Assembly (NCBI GenBank): GCA_009691245.1
Contig: SHUM01000030.1
Location: 1 to 40,337, forward strand
Length of the DNA: 40,337 bases
Direction of reading: 5' to 3'
From: Acidobacteriota bacterium
GTDB lineage: Bacteria; Acidobacteriota; Terriglobia; 2-12-FULL-54-10
Shown: one piece after another, positions 16,993-26,781 of the stretch
How the letters are laid out: the number at the start of each line of letters is the position of its first letter
Position numbering within the stretch: the first letter of the stretch is position 1
Translations under genes and position numbers: made by a program
The notes under the pieces: model-generated
What the model saw: the letters and a program-made list of their open reading frames with translations, nothing else
What the model was told of the DNA's origin: nothing
The model's database searches: none

Positions 16993-17310
16993 GAATAGCT
17001 CTCCTTCAGTCCCCTAACTTCGCTGGGTGTTATTCCGTTCCATCTGCCCGTTACTCCCCAGCCACTATCCTGAAACCCACATGCCAGCGTAAAGTTTCTC
17101 TGCCATCCTCATAAATTATGGCCTTTAATTCGGCGGAAGGCAATAGTACCAAAGTACTTTAATTGCATTCCGGTACCAACCAGGCCCAGCCGCCTGATAG
17201 ACCGTACTACTGCATTATTTGCTTGCCGCCACGCCCGGCAGGAATAGAATGAGGCCAGCCTATTGCGCAGTGCCCAGTGGCCCAGGGCGCCCGGATAGGA
17301 GGTGGACTCC
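16993..17310. other. Divergent intergenic region
   Basis: 318 bp between the DUF1549/DUF1553 operon (minus) and a small plus-strand ORF. GGTACC-type short palindromes and AT-rich patches occur around 17105-17220, and AGGAGGT at 17297-17303 is a strong ribosome-binding sequence for the ORF starting at 17311. I see no RNA gene and no clear promoter. Confidence 0.45.
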
Positions 17311-17523
17311 ATGAATATGAATCAATCTAGCAACTTACGTCTCGCCGGGGACTGTTTTCGGTCGCGGCGATCCGCGCGCTCGCCCAGTGACGCCATGGCC
17401 ATCGGTCTGCGCTTCGACGCCAAGATATTTGTGCGCCAAAAAGTCTTCCGCCTGGAGCGCGAAAACCTGGAACGGCAAGAGCCAATCAAGGAACGCGATA
17501 AACCCGATACGCTGACGATCTAG
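17311..17523 (+). CDS. Small basic protein, doubtful
   Basis: A 70-residue open frame beginning MNMNQSSNLRL. Its main support is AGGAGGT seven bases before the ATG, one of the best ribosome-binding sites in the window. The protein is polar and rich in Arg, Glu and Asp (RQKVFRLERENLERQEP), without a signal peptide, membrane helix or known motif. It ends 65 bp before the DUF2817 gene in the same direction and could be a leader gene for it. An open frame on the other strand covers the same DNA, so coding status is uncertain. Confidence 0.35.
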   Translation: MNMNQSSNLRLAGDCFRSRRSARSPSDAMAIGLRFDAKIFVRQKVFRLERENLERQEPIKERDKPDTLTI

Positions 17524-17588
17524 GGTAGCCACGGTCTCTTGGCCAGAGCAAACGAGCAAGCCATCTTTCAATTGAGGATATGGGTGCG

Positions 17589-18758
17589 ATGAAAGTCCTG
17601 CAATACTCATCGGTTGGCATTTTAGTGGTTGGGATTGGCCTGTGGTTTGCCCTAACTCAATTTAGGTTACTTGACGGAGAGTCAAAAGTGAGCACATCTG
17701 GAGTGTATTTCTCCCCTGATTATTTCACCGCCCGAACTCGCTTCCGCGAAGCGGTGCAGAAGGCGGGCGGACGATTGCAAGCAATTCCGCTGGACGCCAA
17801 AGGCCCGGCCAACGAAGAACTGACGATTGATATTGGTTGGTTTGGCTCGGATCAGCCAAGATGCGCTCTATTGCACGAGTCGGGACTGCACGGCGTCGAA
17901 GGCTTTGCCGGCTCGGCCATCCAGTTGGAGTTGCTGGATGGCCTGCAACGCATTTCGTCCAAGCTCCCGGAAGACACCGCTCTGGTCTTCGCGCATGTAC
18001 TGAATCCATACGGCATGGCTTGGTTGCGGCGCTTCAATGAATCCAGTGTGGACTTGAACCGCAATTTCCTCGAAGGCGGGAACTACGCAGGCGCTCCGGA
18101 GAAGTACGCCGTGCTGGACCCATTTCTCAATCCGCCTAGTCCCCCTGCATCGGACTTCTATCTGCTGCGCGCGGTATGGCTGATCCTCCGGCACGGATTC
18201 TCGTCAGTAAAGCAGGCCACTGCTGGGGGGCAATATGAATACCCAAAGGGTTTGTTCTTCGGTGGCAAGCGGCTGGAACAAGGGCCCGAGCGATATCGAG
18301 AGTTTCTCGCCGAGCGGTTGGGAAAGGCGGAGCGCGTCGCGGCGATTGACGTCCACACCGGCCTCGGCCAGTACGCTGAAGATGTGCTGCTCGTGCGGAA
18401 TCAGGACTTTGCTGCTATGCGCACGGCTTTTGGTGAGCGCGTGGCTCCCTTAGATCCAGAGAGCAGTCCCGCCTACCGTTCCTCTGGATCGATTGACACC
18501 ATGCTGGCGCAGGTCTTCAGCAACTCGAAACTATATTTTGTCACGCAGGAGTTTGGAACGGAGAACCCCGTCCGCGTTCTGCAGTCGCTGCGGGATGAAA
18601 ACCGTTGGCATCACTACGGTGATGGCACCCTCGACCATCCCTCAAAAATGCGGGTGAAGAATGCTTTCAATCCTCCCGATGACGCATGGCGTTCCGCTGT
18701 GTTAAATCGCGGACGGGAACTATTTGATCAAAGCATGGGCCTTCTTCTCAGTAAGTGA
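17589..18758 (+). CDS. DUF2817 / M14-like zinc carboxypeptidase, membrane-anchored
   Basis: A 389-residue protein with an N-terminal hydrophobic anchor (about residues 8-24) and an M14-type metallopeptidase core of the DUF2817 family. Metal-site candidates are HGVE (His101, Glu104) and the third His256 in IDVHTGLGQ; NESSVDLNRNF matches the substrate-carboxylate region and Glu321 in QEFGTEN the catalytic Glu. The hydrophobic segment suggests action outside the cytoplasm or at the membrane. An ATG at 17580 is also possible, but GAGGA spacing favours 17589. DUF2817 members are predicted peptidases or deacylases; the substrate is unknown. No same-strand neighbour except the doubtful 70-residue ORF. 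Confidence 0.87.
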   Translation: MKVLQYSSVGILVVGIGLWFALTQFRLLDGESKVSTSGVYFSPDYFTARTRFREAVQKAGGRLQAIPLDAKGPANEELTIDIGWFGSDQPRCALLHESGLHGVEGFAGSAIQLELLDGLQRISSKLPEDTALVFAHVLNPYGMAWLRRFNESSVDLNRNFLEGGNYAGAPEKYAVLDPFLNPPSPPASDFYLLRAVWLILRHGFSSVKQATAGGQYEYPKGLFFGGKRLEQGPERYREFLAERLGKAERVAAIDVHTGLGQYAEDVLLVRNQDFAAMRTAFGERVAPLDPESSPAYRSSGSIDTMLAQVFSNSKLYFVTQEFGTENPVRVLQSLRDENRWHHYGDGTLDHPSKMRVKNAFNPPDDAWRSAVLNRGRELFDQSMGLLLSK

Positions 18759-18797
18759 TGTCCGCACATCTAGTATTCTGATCCGATGCGGGCGCTT

Positions 18798-19017
18798 GGA
18801 GGGCAACACCGTGAATAGCCGTAGGTGCCAACCTACGGTTACGGTGCCCATCAATAACATCAACTCCGAAAGAGTTGACTGCGGTTCGCTGGAATTGAAT
18901 TCAATCATCAGTATTCGATGTACCCAAATAAAAATGTCCGGCCCCTTCAGAGCCGTCATCTTTGGGGGGACGCCGTACCGTAGGTTGCACCTACGGCTAT
19001 TCACGGTCTTGCCCTCC
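18798..19017. repeat. MITE-like element with ~45-bp terminal inverted repeats
   Basis: 18798-18844 and 18974-19017 are inverted copies that match apart from one substitution and two single-base indels. Each arm contains its own small hairpin (CCGTAGGT..ACCTACGG). Between them are 129 bp containing AACTCC-GAAA-GAGTT and a GTCCGGCCCCTTC stretch that itself looks repeat-derived. The element fills much of the gap between the DUF2817 gene and the convergent gene ending at 19130. No transposase is present. Confidence 0.8.
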
Positions 19018-19129
19018 GGGCAAGCTAACTGGAATCTTGCCATTCGGGTAGGCGAGCGCGCGGGCCGGGCGGGTTGTTCCATTGGCCCGCTCGCTGACGC
19101 GCGCGGCACTGTCACGCGGAAATGCCGAG

Positions 19130-19678
19130 CTACTTCTTCCCCGCGACGCGAACGTTTTTCGGTTGGGTCATGCGGTCGACGTGGCCGGAGTTGCCCTGCG
19201 TGATCCAATCTTTCACGCACAGGGGGAGGTTCGTGTAATCCGCCGGGCGGGAGTAGACCGTGATGGTGCCGCCCGATAAAATGGCCGCGCTGACTTCCAG
19301 GGTGTAAATGGAGACGCACACCACGCCCTCCTCTTCGGTTCCCATGTGAGGAGCATTGCCGTCGACGGAGAGTTGTCCGCCGATGAGATCAATCGAACCT
19401 TTCACGTTCAGATTGTCCAGCAAGTGCGGCAACTCGTCGCCCAGCAGCGCTTTCAATTCCTCGCGCACCTTGGGCTCGTTCAGAAACGTCTCGGTGTCGT
19501 CGCTGCCGGCGTAAGTCTTCATCATTTGCTGGCCGGGCGTGAGCGGAGGATTCTGCGCCACGCAGACGCGCGCCAGCAGGAATGTAATGGCGAGGGCGAC
19601 AATAGGCAGGACGACTGGCAGGACAGCAGGCAGGACCACAGGCATTGAAATTCGGCGGGACTCTTTGTGTTGGTTCAC
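19130..19678 (-). CDS. Secreted protein of unknown function
   Basis: About 182 residues from a GTG start that has GGGAGG seven bases upstream. A repetitive hydrophobic signal (MPVVLPAVLPVVLPIVALAI, then up to ARVCVA) is followed by a soluble domain with acidic helices (NEPKVREELKALLGDELPHLLDNLN), a GSIDLIGGQLSVDGNAP beta part and a final segment with two Cys (VVCVSIYTLE and LPLCVKDW). I do not recognise a family. It is the last gene on the minus strand after the peptide-transporter operon, 81 bp behind the second ATPase, so co-transcription is possible. The frame extends further upstream to 19753, but without a ribosome-binding site. Confidence 0.6.
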   Translation of the reverse strand: MNQHKESRRISMPVVLPAVLPVVLPIVALAITFLLARVCVAQNPPLTPGQQMMKTYAGSDDTETFLNEPKVREELKALLGDELPHLLDNLNVKGSIDLIGGQLSVDGNAPHMGTEEEGVVCVSIYTLEVSAAILSGGTITVYSRPADYTNLPLCVKDWITQGNSGHVDRMTQPKNVRVAGKK

Positions 19679-19758
19679 TTGCGATCCTCCCATTACAAGG
19701 AAATTATCTGAAAAATTTGGGCGCGTCCGCGGCCCCGGAATTTTTCTACACACGTCTT

Positions 19759-20847
19759 TTAGACGTGGGGGCAGGCGACCCAGCGGTCGCCCCTAAGCTC
19801 CAGCGGAGGGACGGCGTCGGCGCAGCTCGGCTGGGCGATGGGGCAGCGCGTGCGGAAGGGGCAGCCGCTCGGCTTGTTGATGGGGTTGGGCACTTCACCG
19901 ACCAAGTGGATGCGCTCGGAGAGGCGCGCGTCCGGGTCGGGTCGCGGCACGGCGCTCAGCAGCGCGCGCGAGTAAGGGTGCATGGGAGCCTTGTAAACAC
20001 TGGTCGCTGAGCCTACCTCCACGATGTGCCCGAGGTACATCACGGCGATGCGGTCGGAGATGTGGCGGACCAGTGACAGGTCGTGCGCGATGAACAGGTA
20101 GGATAGGCCGAACTCGTCCTGCAGGTCCTGCATCAGGTTGATGACCTGCGCCTGGATGGAGACGTCCAGCGCGCTGACCGGCTCGTCGGCGATCACGATG
20201 CGCGGGTTGGTGGCCAGCGCGCGCGCGATGCCGATGCGCTGGCGCTGCCCGCCGGAGAACTCATGCGGGTAGCGCGAGGATTGCTCGCGCGTGAGTCCTA
20301 CTTTTTCTAGTAGCCAGCCCACACGCTCGACCCGCTCCTGGCGAGTGAGTCGTGCGTGGATGGTCAGGGGCTCTTCTACTATTTGTCCTACTGTCATGCG
20401 CGGATTCAGAGACGAGTAGGGATCCTGGAAAATCATTTGTAAGTCGGGACGATAGGGCCGCATGGCCGCGCGCGAAAGCGCGGCGAGATCAACGGCGTCA
20501 TCGTTGTGACTCGGGCCGTTATGGCCTTGCGTCGATGTTGTCGGCGACTCCTGGGGCGGATGATACAAGATGCGTCCTGATATCTCCACGCCATAGACCA
20601 TGGCGCGCAAGATGTTCACGATGGCGCGGCCCACGGTGCTTTTCCCGCAGCCGGATTCGCCCACCAGCCCCAGCGTCTCGCCTTGCTGAAGCACGAAACT
20701 CACGCCATCAACCGCGCGCACTTCAGCGATCTTGCGCGCAAAGACACCGCCCACGATGGGGTAACTGACGCGCAGGTTCTCTACCTCCAGAATGTTCCTA
20801 GTCGAGTGTGAGTTAGTGAGTGTCATTTGAGTTATTTGGTGAGTCAT
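19759..20847 (-). CDS. Peptide ABC transporter ATPase, OppF/DppF-like
   Basis: A 362-residue ATPase: Walker [10 protein letters not shown], signature [15 protein letters not shown], Walker [13 protein letters not shown] and H-loop [10 protein letters not shown]. The C-terminal oligopeptide-binding extension has the usual Cys pattern ([14 protein letters not shown]). An insertion between Walker A and the Q-loop ([20 protein letters not shown]) makes it longer than ordinary OppF. It begins ten bases after the first ATPase gene ends; ATGs at 20847 and 20826 are both possible. A small hairpin with stems CACGTC/GACGTG overlaps the stop codon and is followed on the minus strand by GAAAAAT, perhaps a weak terminator. 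It works with the ATPase at 20858-21877 as a heterodimer. Confidence 0.94.
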   Translation of the reverse strand: MTHQITQMTLTNSHSTRNILEVENLRVSYPIVGGVFARKIAEVRAVDGVSFVLQQGETLGLVGESGCGKSTVGRAIVNILRAMVYGVEISGRILYHPPQESPTTSTQGHNGPSHNDDAVDLAALSRAAMRPYRPDLQMIFQDPYSSLNPRMTVGQIVEEPLTIHARLTRQERVERVGWLLEKVGLTREQSSRYPHEFSGGQRQRIGIARALATNPRIVIADEPVSALDVSIQAQVINLMQDLQDEFGLSYLFIAHDLSLVRHISDRIAVMYLGHIVEVGSATSVYKAPMHPYSRALLSAVPRPDPDARLSERIHLVGEVPNPINKPSGCPFRTRCPIAQPSCADAVPPLELRGDRWVACPHV

Positions 20848-20857
20848 TAATTGAGTA

Positions 20858-21877
<1,020 letters not shown>

Positions 21878-21912
21878 GCGGCGCACCCCGCAGTCAACAC
21901 TCCCCCAACGCT

Positions 21913-21996
21913 GTCATTCTGAGCGCAGCGAAGGACCTGCTTTTCGCGCTCATGTGGGAAAAGCAAAAGCAGGTCCTTCGCTGCGCTCAGAATGAC
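21913..21996. repeat. REP-like palindrome, GTCATTCTGAGCG family, copy 2, within the transporter operon
   Basis: Arms 21913-21944 and 21965-21996 are exact 32-bp reverse complements (arm begins GTCATTCTGAGCGCAGCGAA) around a 20-nt loop. It belongs with 2447-2528 but is longer and more perfect. It lies between the YejE-like permease stop (22044) and the ATPase start (21877), inside a probable polycistronic unit. Confidence 0.92.
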
Positions 21997-22043
21997 GGCG
22001 CGCGGGAAGAGGGTGCATGTGAGTGAAGGGAGAAGCCACATCA

Positions 22044-23195
22044 TCAGCGCAACCTCGAGAATGATTTGGGATCGAAGGCCTCGCGGATGGCCTCGCCGAT
22101 GAAGACGATGAGCAGCAATGTAATGAACATCGCGCCCAGCGGGTAGAAGACCAGCCACCATTTGGTCAGGTTCTCCATGCCCTGTCCGATCAGTTCGCCC
22201 CAGCTCGGCGTGGGCGCGGGCAGGCCGAAGCCGAGGAAGTCGAGCGAGACCAGCGCGCCGATATTGCCGACGATGAAGAACGGCGCGAAGGAGATGACCG
22301 GCGTCAGCGAGTTGGGCAGGATGTGGCTGAACATGATCTTCCAGTCCGACGCGCCCATAGCGATGGCCGCGCCGACGTAGTCCTTGGACTTCTCGCGGTA
22401 GTACTCGCCGCGAATGTAGTAGGTGATGCCCATCCAGTCAAACAGCGTGAGGATGGCGACCAACATCCAGAACGAGGGCTGCAGCAGCAGGTTGCGGCCC
22501 GGCATGTAGATGGGCACGACGATGGAACTGACAATGATGATGGTGTAGAGAAACGGCAGCGACGACCATATCTCGATCAGGCGCAGGCCCAGCATATCGA
22601 GCTTGCCGCCGAAGTAGCCGATCAGCGCGCCGACCCATATGCCGATGACGTAGCTGATGAGCAGCACGATGATGGCGAAACTCATCGACACGTTGAAGCC
22701 GTAGGAGAGCCGCGCGAAGATGTCGCGGCCGCGATCATCGGTGCCGAAGAAATGCTCCGCCGATGGCGCGTGCGGCGGCGTGCCGGGCAGGTCGAGCAGC
22801 GACTCGACCGGGCTATAAGGATAGGGCGGCAGCAGCACCCAGTTGTCGGCGTTCTGTTCGCGGAGCTGTTGCGCCAGCGCGCGGTAGTTGGGTTCGCCAT
22901 ACGCATCCATCCCAAACGTGCTCGCCGGATAATAGCGGAACGATGGGAAGTAGAACTCGCCGTTGTAGCGCACAACGAGGGCGCTGTCGTTGATCAGCAC
23001 GGGCAGAAAGAAGGAGATCGCATAGAGTGCCAGCATGATGACGAAAGAATAGTATCCGCGCTTGATGGTCTTGAATTTGCGCCAGCGCCGCTGCAGGACG
23101 GATAACGACGGCTTCGGCTTGGCCTCACCGATGGGAAGCGGCGCGGGCACCGGTTGCGCTGAGAGACGATTCGCGGCTGAGTGGTCCGTGGACAT
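22044..23195 (-). CDS. Peptide ABC transporter permease, YejE-like
   Basis: A 383-residue permease of the DppC/YejE type. The N-terminal domain before the transport core is long (helix at about 50-70, then about 90 periplasmic residues with VVRYNGEFYFPSFRYYP), which fits YejE rather than DppC. The core starts after FFGTDDRGRDIFARLSYG with five further helices; the EAA loop is GAAIAMGASDWKIMFSHILPN, followed by SLDFLGFGLPAPTPSWGEL and the ending IGEAIREAFDPKSF. It begins 16 bp after the YejB-like gene and pairs with it as a heterodimer. In E. coli this system imports peptides and the antibiotic microcin C; the substrate here is inferred only as oligopeptides. Confidence 0.94.
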   Translation of the reverse strand: MSTDHSAANRLSAQPVPAPLPIGEAKPKPSLSVLQRRWRKFKTIKRGYYSFVIMLALYAISFFLPVLINDSALVVRYNGEFYFPSFRYYPASTFGMDAYGEPNYRALAQQLREQNADNWVLLPPYPYSPVESLLDLPGTPPHAPSAEHFFGTDDRGRDIFARLSYGFNVSMSFAIIVLLISYVIGIWVGALIGYFGGKLDMLGLRLIEIWSSLPFLYTIIIVSSIVVPIYMPGRNLLLQPSFWMLVAILTLFDWMGITYYIRGEYYREKSKDYVGAAIAMGASDWKIMFSHILPNSLTPVISFAPFFIVGNIGALVSLDFLGFGLPAPTPSWGELIGQGMENLTKWWLVFYPLGAMFITLLLIVFIGEAIREAFDPKSFSRLR

Positions 23196-23211
23196 CGGGA
23201 AGTGAGCGCCT

Positions 23212-24237
23212 CTACTGGAACCGGATTCGCGGATCGACGATGACGTAGATCATGTCGGAAAGAATGTTGCCCACCAGCAGCAGCAGGCTGGAGATGACCA
23301 GAATGCCCAGCGCCACGGGATAGTCGCGCTGCAGGATTGACGTGTAGCCGAGGTAGCCCATGCCGTCGATGTTGAAAACCTTCTCGATGAGAAACGACCC
23401 GGCCAGAATGATGCTGATGACGTGGCCGAGCCCGGTGGCGATGGGGATCATCGAGTTGCGCAGCGCATGAACGAAGATGACGCGGCGCTCGTCGAGGCCC
23501 TTGGCGAACGCGGTGCGGACGTAATCCTGCCCGAGCGTTTCAAGCAGCGAATTCTTCGTCAGGATGGTCAGCGTGGCGAACGAGCCGATCATGTAGCACA
23601 GCACCGGCAGGAACATGTAGTAGAGCTGCTGATAGATTTTCTGGAAAAAGTTCAGATACTCCCAGTTGTCAGGACGAAAGCCGCCGAGCGGAAATACATC
23701 CCAGAACGACCCGCCGCCCAGCAGCACCAGCAGCGCCGTGCCCATGGCCCAGCCGGGAATCGAGTAGCCAAGAAAGACCAGCGAGCTCGAGAGAAAATCA
23801 AACTTCGAGCCATGATGAATGGCCTTGTAAACGCCCAGCGGAACGCAGACCAAGTAACCCAAAAAAAATCCAGTGAGTCCGAGAAAGAGGGAAATAGGGA
23901 AGCGCGACTTGATGACATCCCAGACGGATTCCTGATAGATGTAAGAGCGGCCCAGATCGAATCGCAGGACATTCCAAAGCCAGTTGGCGTATCGCACATG
24001 GACTGGCTTGTCGAAGCCATAGTAGCGGCGCATCTCTTCGATGGCATCCTCCGGCAAGTCCTGCGCGGGTGCGCCTCCGGCGGCGCCGCTCTCCGTGGCT
24101 ATCGCCATTTTATATTGCATGATCTGCCGCTCGACGGGACCGCCGGGGACAAAATGCATCACCAAAAACACGGCCATGGTGATGCCAATGAAGGTGGGAA
24201 TGATCAGCAGGAAGCGTCGGATGAAGTAAGCCGTCAT
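23212..24237 (-). CDS. Peptide ABC transporter permease, YejB-like
   Basis: A 341-residue DppB/YejB-type permease. It starts with the classic MTAYFIRRFLLIIPTFIGIT helix and FVPGGPVERQI, has a periplasmic insertion (about residues 45-70), YGFDKPVHVRYANWL, then the transport core with the EAA loop YVRTAFAKGLDERRVIFVHAL near 240-260 and the ending LSDMIYVIVDPRIRF. Six helices are expected. The ATG overlaps the stop of the binding-protein gene as ATGA, so the two are translationally coupled. Binding protein, permease B and permease E follow the yejABE order. Confidence 0.95.
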   Translation of the reverse strand: MTAYFIRRFLLIIPTFIGITMAVFLVMHFVPGGPVERQIMQYKMAIATESGAAGGAPAQDLPEDAIEEMRRYYGFDKPVHVRYANWLWNVLRFDLGRSYIYQESVWDVIKSRFPISLFLGLTGFFLGYLVCVPLGVYKAIHHGSKFDFLSSSLVFLGYSIPGWAMGTALLVLLGGGSFWDVFPLGGFRPDNWEYLNFFQKIYQQLYYMFLPVLCYMIGSFATLTILTKNSLLETLGQDYVRTAFAKGLDERRVIFVHALRNSMIPIATGLGHVISIILAGSFLIEKVFNIDGMGYLGYTSILQRDYPVALGILVISSLLLLVGNILSDMIYVIVDPRIRFQ

Positions 24238-26267
24238 TCAACTTTCCGCGCCTTGGTTGCGGTCTTTTCCTGCTCGGCGTACTGCATCCAGTAGCGGTCA
24301 TCCACTTCGCCGGGCGGCAGTTTTTTTGAGGAATCGCGCATGGTCTCCGCCAACTGCGCTTCCATTTCGGGTTCAAACCACCACATGCTCCAGATAGACT
24401 CGTAGCCGCCAATGCGCGCGAGGTAACCCTGCGGATGGCCGAACTTGTTCCAATAGAGGATGCGAGTGTAGGGGGCGCCCCAGTGCAGGGCATACTCGTA
24501 GGAGTTCGCCAGCAGTCCGTCGATTTCGCGGATTACGCGCACGCGATCATCCACGTTGAACATCTTGTCGTATTGGCCGAGCAACTCATCCACCCGTGCA
24601 TTCTTGAAGCCGGTGATGTTGTTGGTGTTGTCCGTATTCGCCAGCGAGGAGTGCCACGACGTTTCCGGATTTGGGAAGAGCAGTCCACCCCAGGCCTGGT
24701 GTGACATCTGGAAGCGGCGCTCATTGATCAACTGAAACTGGGTTTCGCCGGTGATCAGCCGGAGGTTCACGTTAATGCCCGCGCGGCGAAGGTCTTCCTG
24801 ATAGACGGTCAGATGGGGCTCAAACGTCTTGCTGGTGTACAACAGCTCGATTTCCAGCGGGCGGCCATCCTTGGTCAGCCGTCCCTGCGCGTCGCGCGTT
24901 TTCCAACCGGCCTCGCCCAGCAGTTTCAGCGCTTCGGACGGATTATATTCGTTCTTGGGATTGTCCGGATTTTCGTAGGGCGTGTTGGCGTAGTAGGAAT
25001 TCTGCTGCTCATATTGATTCAACATGATCTTCTCGATGAGCTGCTTGCGATTCACCAGAAGGGTTAGCGCCTTGCGCACGCGAATGTCATCGAAGGGGGC
25101 GCGGCGCGTGTTGAAGGCAAATCCGGCAAAGCCGCGCGGTTCGCTGTTGAATATCTTGCGCTTCATGATCAGGCCGCGCTGTATCTGATCAAAGTTGAGT
25201 TCCTCCACCCACATGCGGGCGCGAGAAACCGCGTAGCCATCCAGCTCACCCTTCTTAAACATTTCAAACGCCAGCGTTTCATCGCGCACCACCACGAATC
25301 GCAGTTCATCGAAGTTATTCGATCCTACATTGGCGCGGGCCTTCTCCGCCCAATAGTCTTTGCGGCGGCGCGCGGAGATGGACTTGCCCTTGGCAATGTC
25401 GGCTTCCTGAATGGTGTAAGGGCCGCTGCCGGGTAGCAACTTGAAGTTATAGTCTTTTAGATAGCGCTCTCCGTTCACATCCTTCAAGACGTGTGCGGGA
25501 AATATCTTCATACTGCCGGAGAAGTAAAGAAAATTGCGCCAGTTTAATTCCTTGGCGCGGACCTTCACGATATACATGCTTTCCACTTCAGGGCGATTGA
25601 ACTTGCCATACACCAGGACGTTCGACGGCGATTGCAGGGTCTTGTCCATATTGAAGTCGAAGCTGGCTACTACGTCCGCGGCGGTAACCGGCTTGCCGTC
25701 GGAGAACCGGGCATTCGGATTCAGCCGGAAGCGGAATGTCATCTTGTCTTCGGATACTTGCCAGTGCGTCGCCAGGGCAGGAATATATTCAAGAGTCGTT
25801 GGTTGCAGGCCCAGCAAAGTCTCGTACGCCAACGTGGTTACGCTGTAATTGAAGGAGGAATTCGACTCCGGACCTTCCAGGCGAAGGGTGCCGGGGAAAT
25901 CCAGAAGATGGTCGCGGAACATCCCGCCCTTCAACGCGCGCGGGTCGCCGATGAAATCGAAGCCGGTGTTGGTCTCCCAGCCTGCGCCGGTGAAGCCTTT
26001 GCCGCCTTGCTCGGCGGAGGCGGCCGGATCGGCGCCGGCGTCGGCGTTGGGGAAGACCGGGTAGTCATTCTTGTCCATGGAGACGGAGCCGCTGCGCGCC
26101 GCGACTCCAGAGCCGCCTGATTCGCTCTGCCGAGGCTGATTGCCGCCGCAGCCCACGGTGCCCAAGGTGATGGCCAGCGCGCCCAAACTGACGACTAACA
26201 CGAGTCTATTTGACTTTGAATTTGGCATTGAATTTGCCATTGCCATTGTCGTTGACCAGATTTTCAT
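24234..26267 (-). CDS. Peptide-binding lipoprotein, YejA-like (SBP_bac_5)
   Basis: A 677-residue extracellular solute-binding protein of family 5 and the first gene of the transporter operon. The lipobox ends LGTVGC with Cys40 after an unusually long polar N-terminus, then a Gly/Ser-rich linker. The binding domains cover about residues 85-650: GGMFRDHLLDFPGTL, YETLLGLQPTTLEYIPALA, the RKDYWAEKARANVGSNNFD segment, and GFAGFAFNTRRAPFDDIRVRKAL, which is close to YejA. AGAGGA upstream favours the ATG at 26267; a start at 26297 would add ten residues. It delivers peptides to the two permeases. Such proteins can bind modified or longer peptides; the exact ligand is not visible. Confidence 0.93.
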   Translation of the reverse strand: MKIWSTTMAMANSMPNSKSNRLVLVVSLGALAITLGTVGCGGNQPRQSESGGSGVAARSGSVSMDKNDYPVFPNADAGADPAASAEQGGKGFTGAGWETNTGFDFIGDPRALKGGMFRDHLLDFPGTLRLEGPESNSSFNYSVTTLAYETLLGLQPTTLEYIPALATHWQVSEDKMTFRFRLNPNARFSDGKPVTAADVVASFDFNMDKTLQSPSNVLVYGKFNRPEVESMYIVKVRAKELNWRNFLYFSGSMKIFPAHVLKDVNGERYLKDYNFKLLPGSGPYTIQEADIAKGKSISARRRKDYWAEKARANVGSNNFDELRFVVVRDETLAFEMFKKGELDGYAVSRARMWVEELNFDQIQRGLIMKRKIFNSEPRGFAGFAFNTRRAPFDDIRVRKALTLLVNRKQLIEKIMLNQYEQQNSYYANTPYENPDNPKNEYNPSEALKLLGEAGWKTRDAQGRLTKDGRPLEIELLYTSKTFEPHLTVYQEDLRRAGINVNLRLITGETQFQLINERRFQMSHQAWGGLLFPNPETSWHSSLANTDNTNNITGFKNARVDELLGQYDKMFNVDDRVRVIREIDGLLANSYEYALHWGAPYTRILYWNKFGHPQGYLARIGGYESIWSMWWFEPEMEAQLAETMRDSSKKLPPGEVDDRYWMQYAEQEKTATKARKVE

Positions 26268-26396
26268 GAACTCGATCCTCTCGCGCCGCTTCGTCATTTG
26301 ACTACTCTGGCAACTTCACTGGAAGTGTTTCATTCTAACAACAGGCCCGGAAATCCGTTAAGAATAAAAAGTAGTGTCTCCATTTGCGCTCCTTAT

Positions 26397-26458
26397 AAGT
26401 GGGGCAGGCATTCTTGCCTGTCCTCCTCAACGGCAGGGCAGGAATGCCTGCCCTACTT
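26397..26458. repeat. Imperfect inverted repeat, GGGGCAGGCATTC family
   Basis: AAGTGGGGCAGGCATTCTTG (from 26397) pairs with the complement ending CCTGCCCTACTT (26458) over about 24 bp with a few mismatches and a short loop. No second copy is seen in the window. It is located in the divergent promoter region. Confidence 0.75.
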
Positions 26459-26640
26459 AGCCCCGTCGTCCACTGTTACAAAAGTGGGAACGAATCGTGC
26501 CGCAAGGGTGACGTGAAAATCCGTCTGCAAGTTGCTCGAATTGGTGGAAATCCTTAGGAAAATCTGGGTTTGGCGCTCCCCTAGGCCCCACCATCCGCGA
26601 TTGGCCCCGCTGGGCCTGCTCCAGAACTTTATTTTTCATA

Positions 26641-26669
26641 TTGACTTTAATTCTCCGTATAATATATAT
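26641..26669 (+). promoter_or_regulatory. Candidate sigma-70 promoter for the DUF1592 operon
   Basis: TTGACT at 26641-26646, a 17-base spacer and ATATAT at 26664-26669; a perfect TATAAT sits at 26658-26663 inside the spacer and could use TTCATA upstream with 17 bases. This is the most AT-rich patch upstream of the operon, about 110 bp before the start codon. Confidence 0.5.
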
Positions 26670-26781
26670 AGTACGCGGGTTAGAGTTCTTCCGAGGGCTC
26701 CCCTCCGCGTCTGGTCCGGGGGGCTTATAATAGCCTTTATTTAAGGTGTGCCGAACGAAGCAAAAAGGGATTTATTAAACA

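Larger units (their letters stand above)
26268..26781. other. Divergent intergenic region between transporter operon and DUF1592 operon
   Basis: About 510 bp with promoters for both directions. It holds an inverted repeat at 26397-26458 and an AT-rich promoter-like patch at 26641-26669. A further TATAAT occurs at 26726-26731 without a good -35. Short open frames here have no family features. Confidence 0.55.

Noticed and set aside
18720-19319. Minus-strand open frame across the MITE-like element
   Set aside because: Its translation is repeat-derived and overlaps the ends of two better supported genes.
22323-23105. 260-codon plus-strand open frame opposite the YejE-like gene
   Set aside because: Charged repetitive translation, shadow of the permease; no supporting signals.
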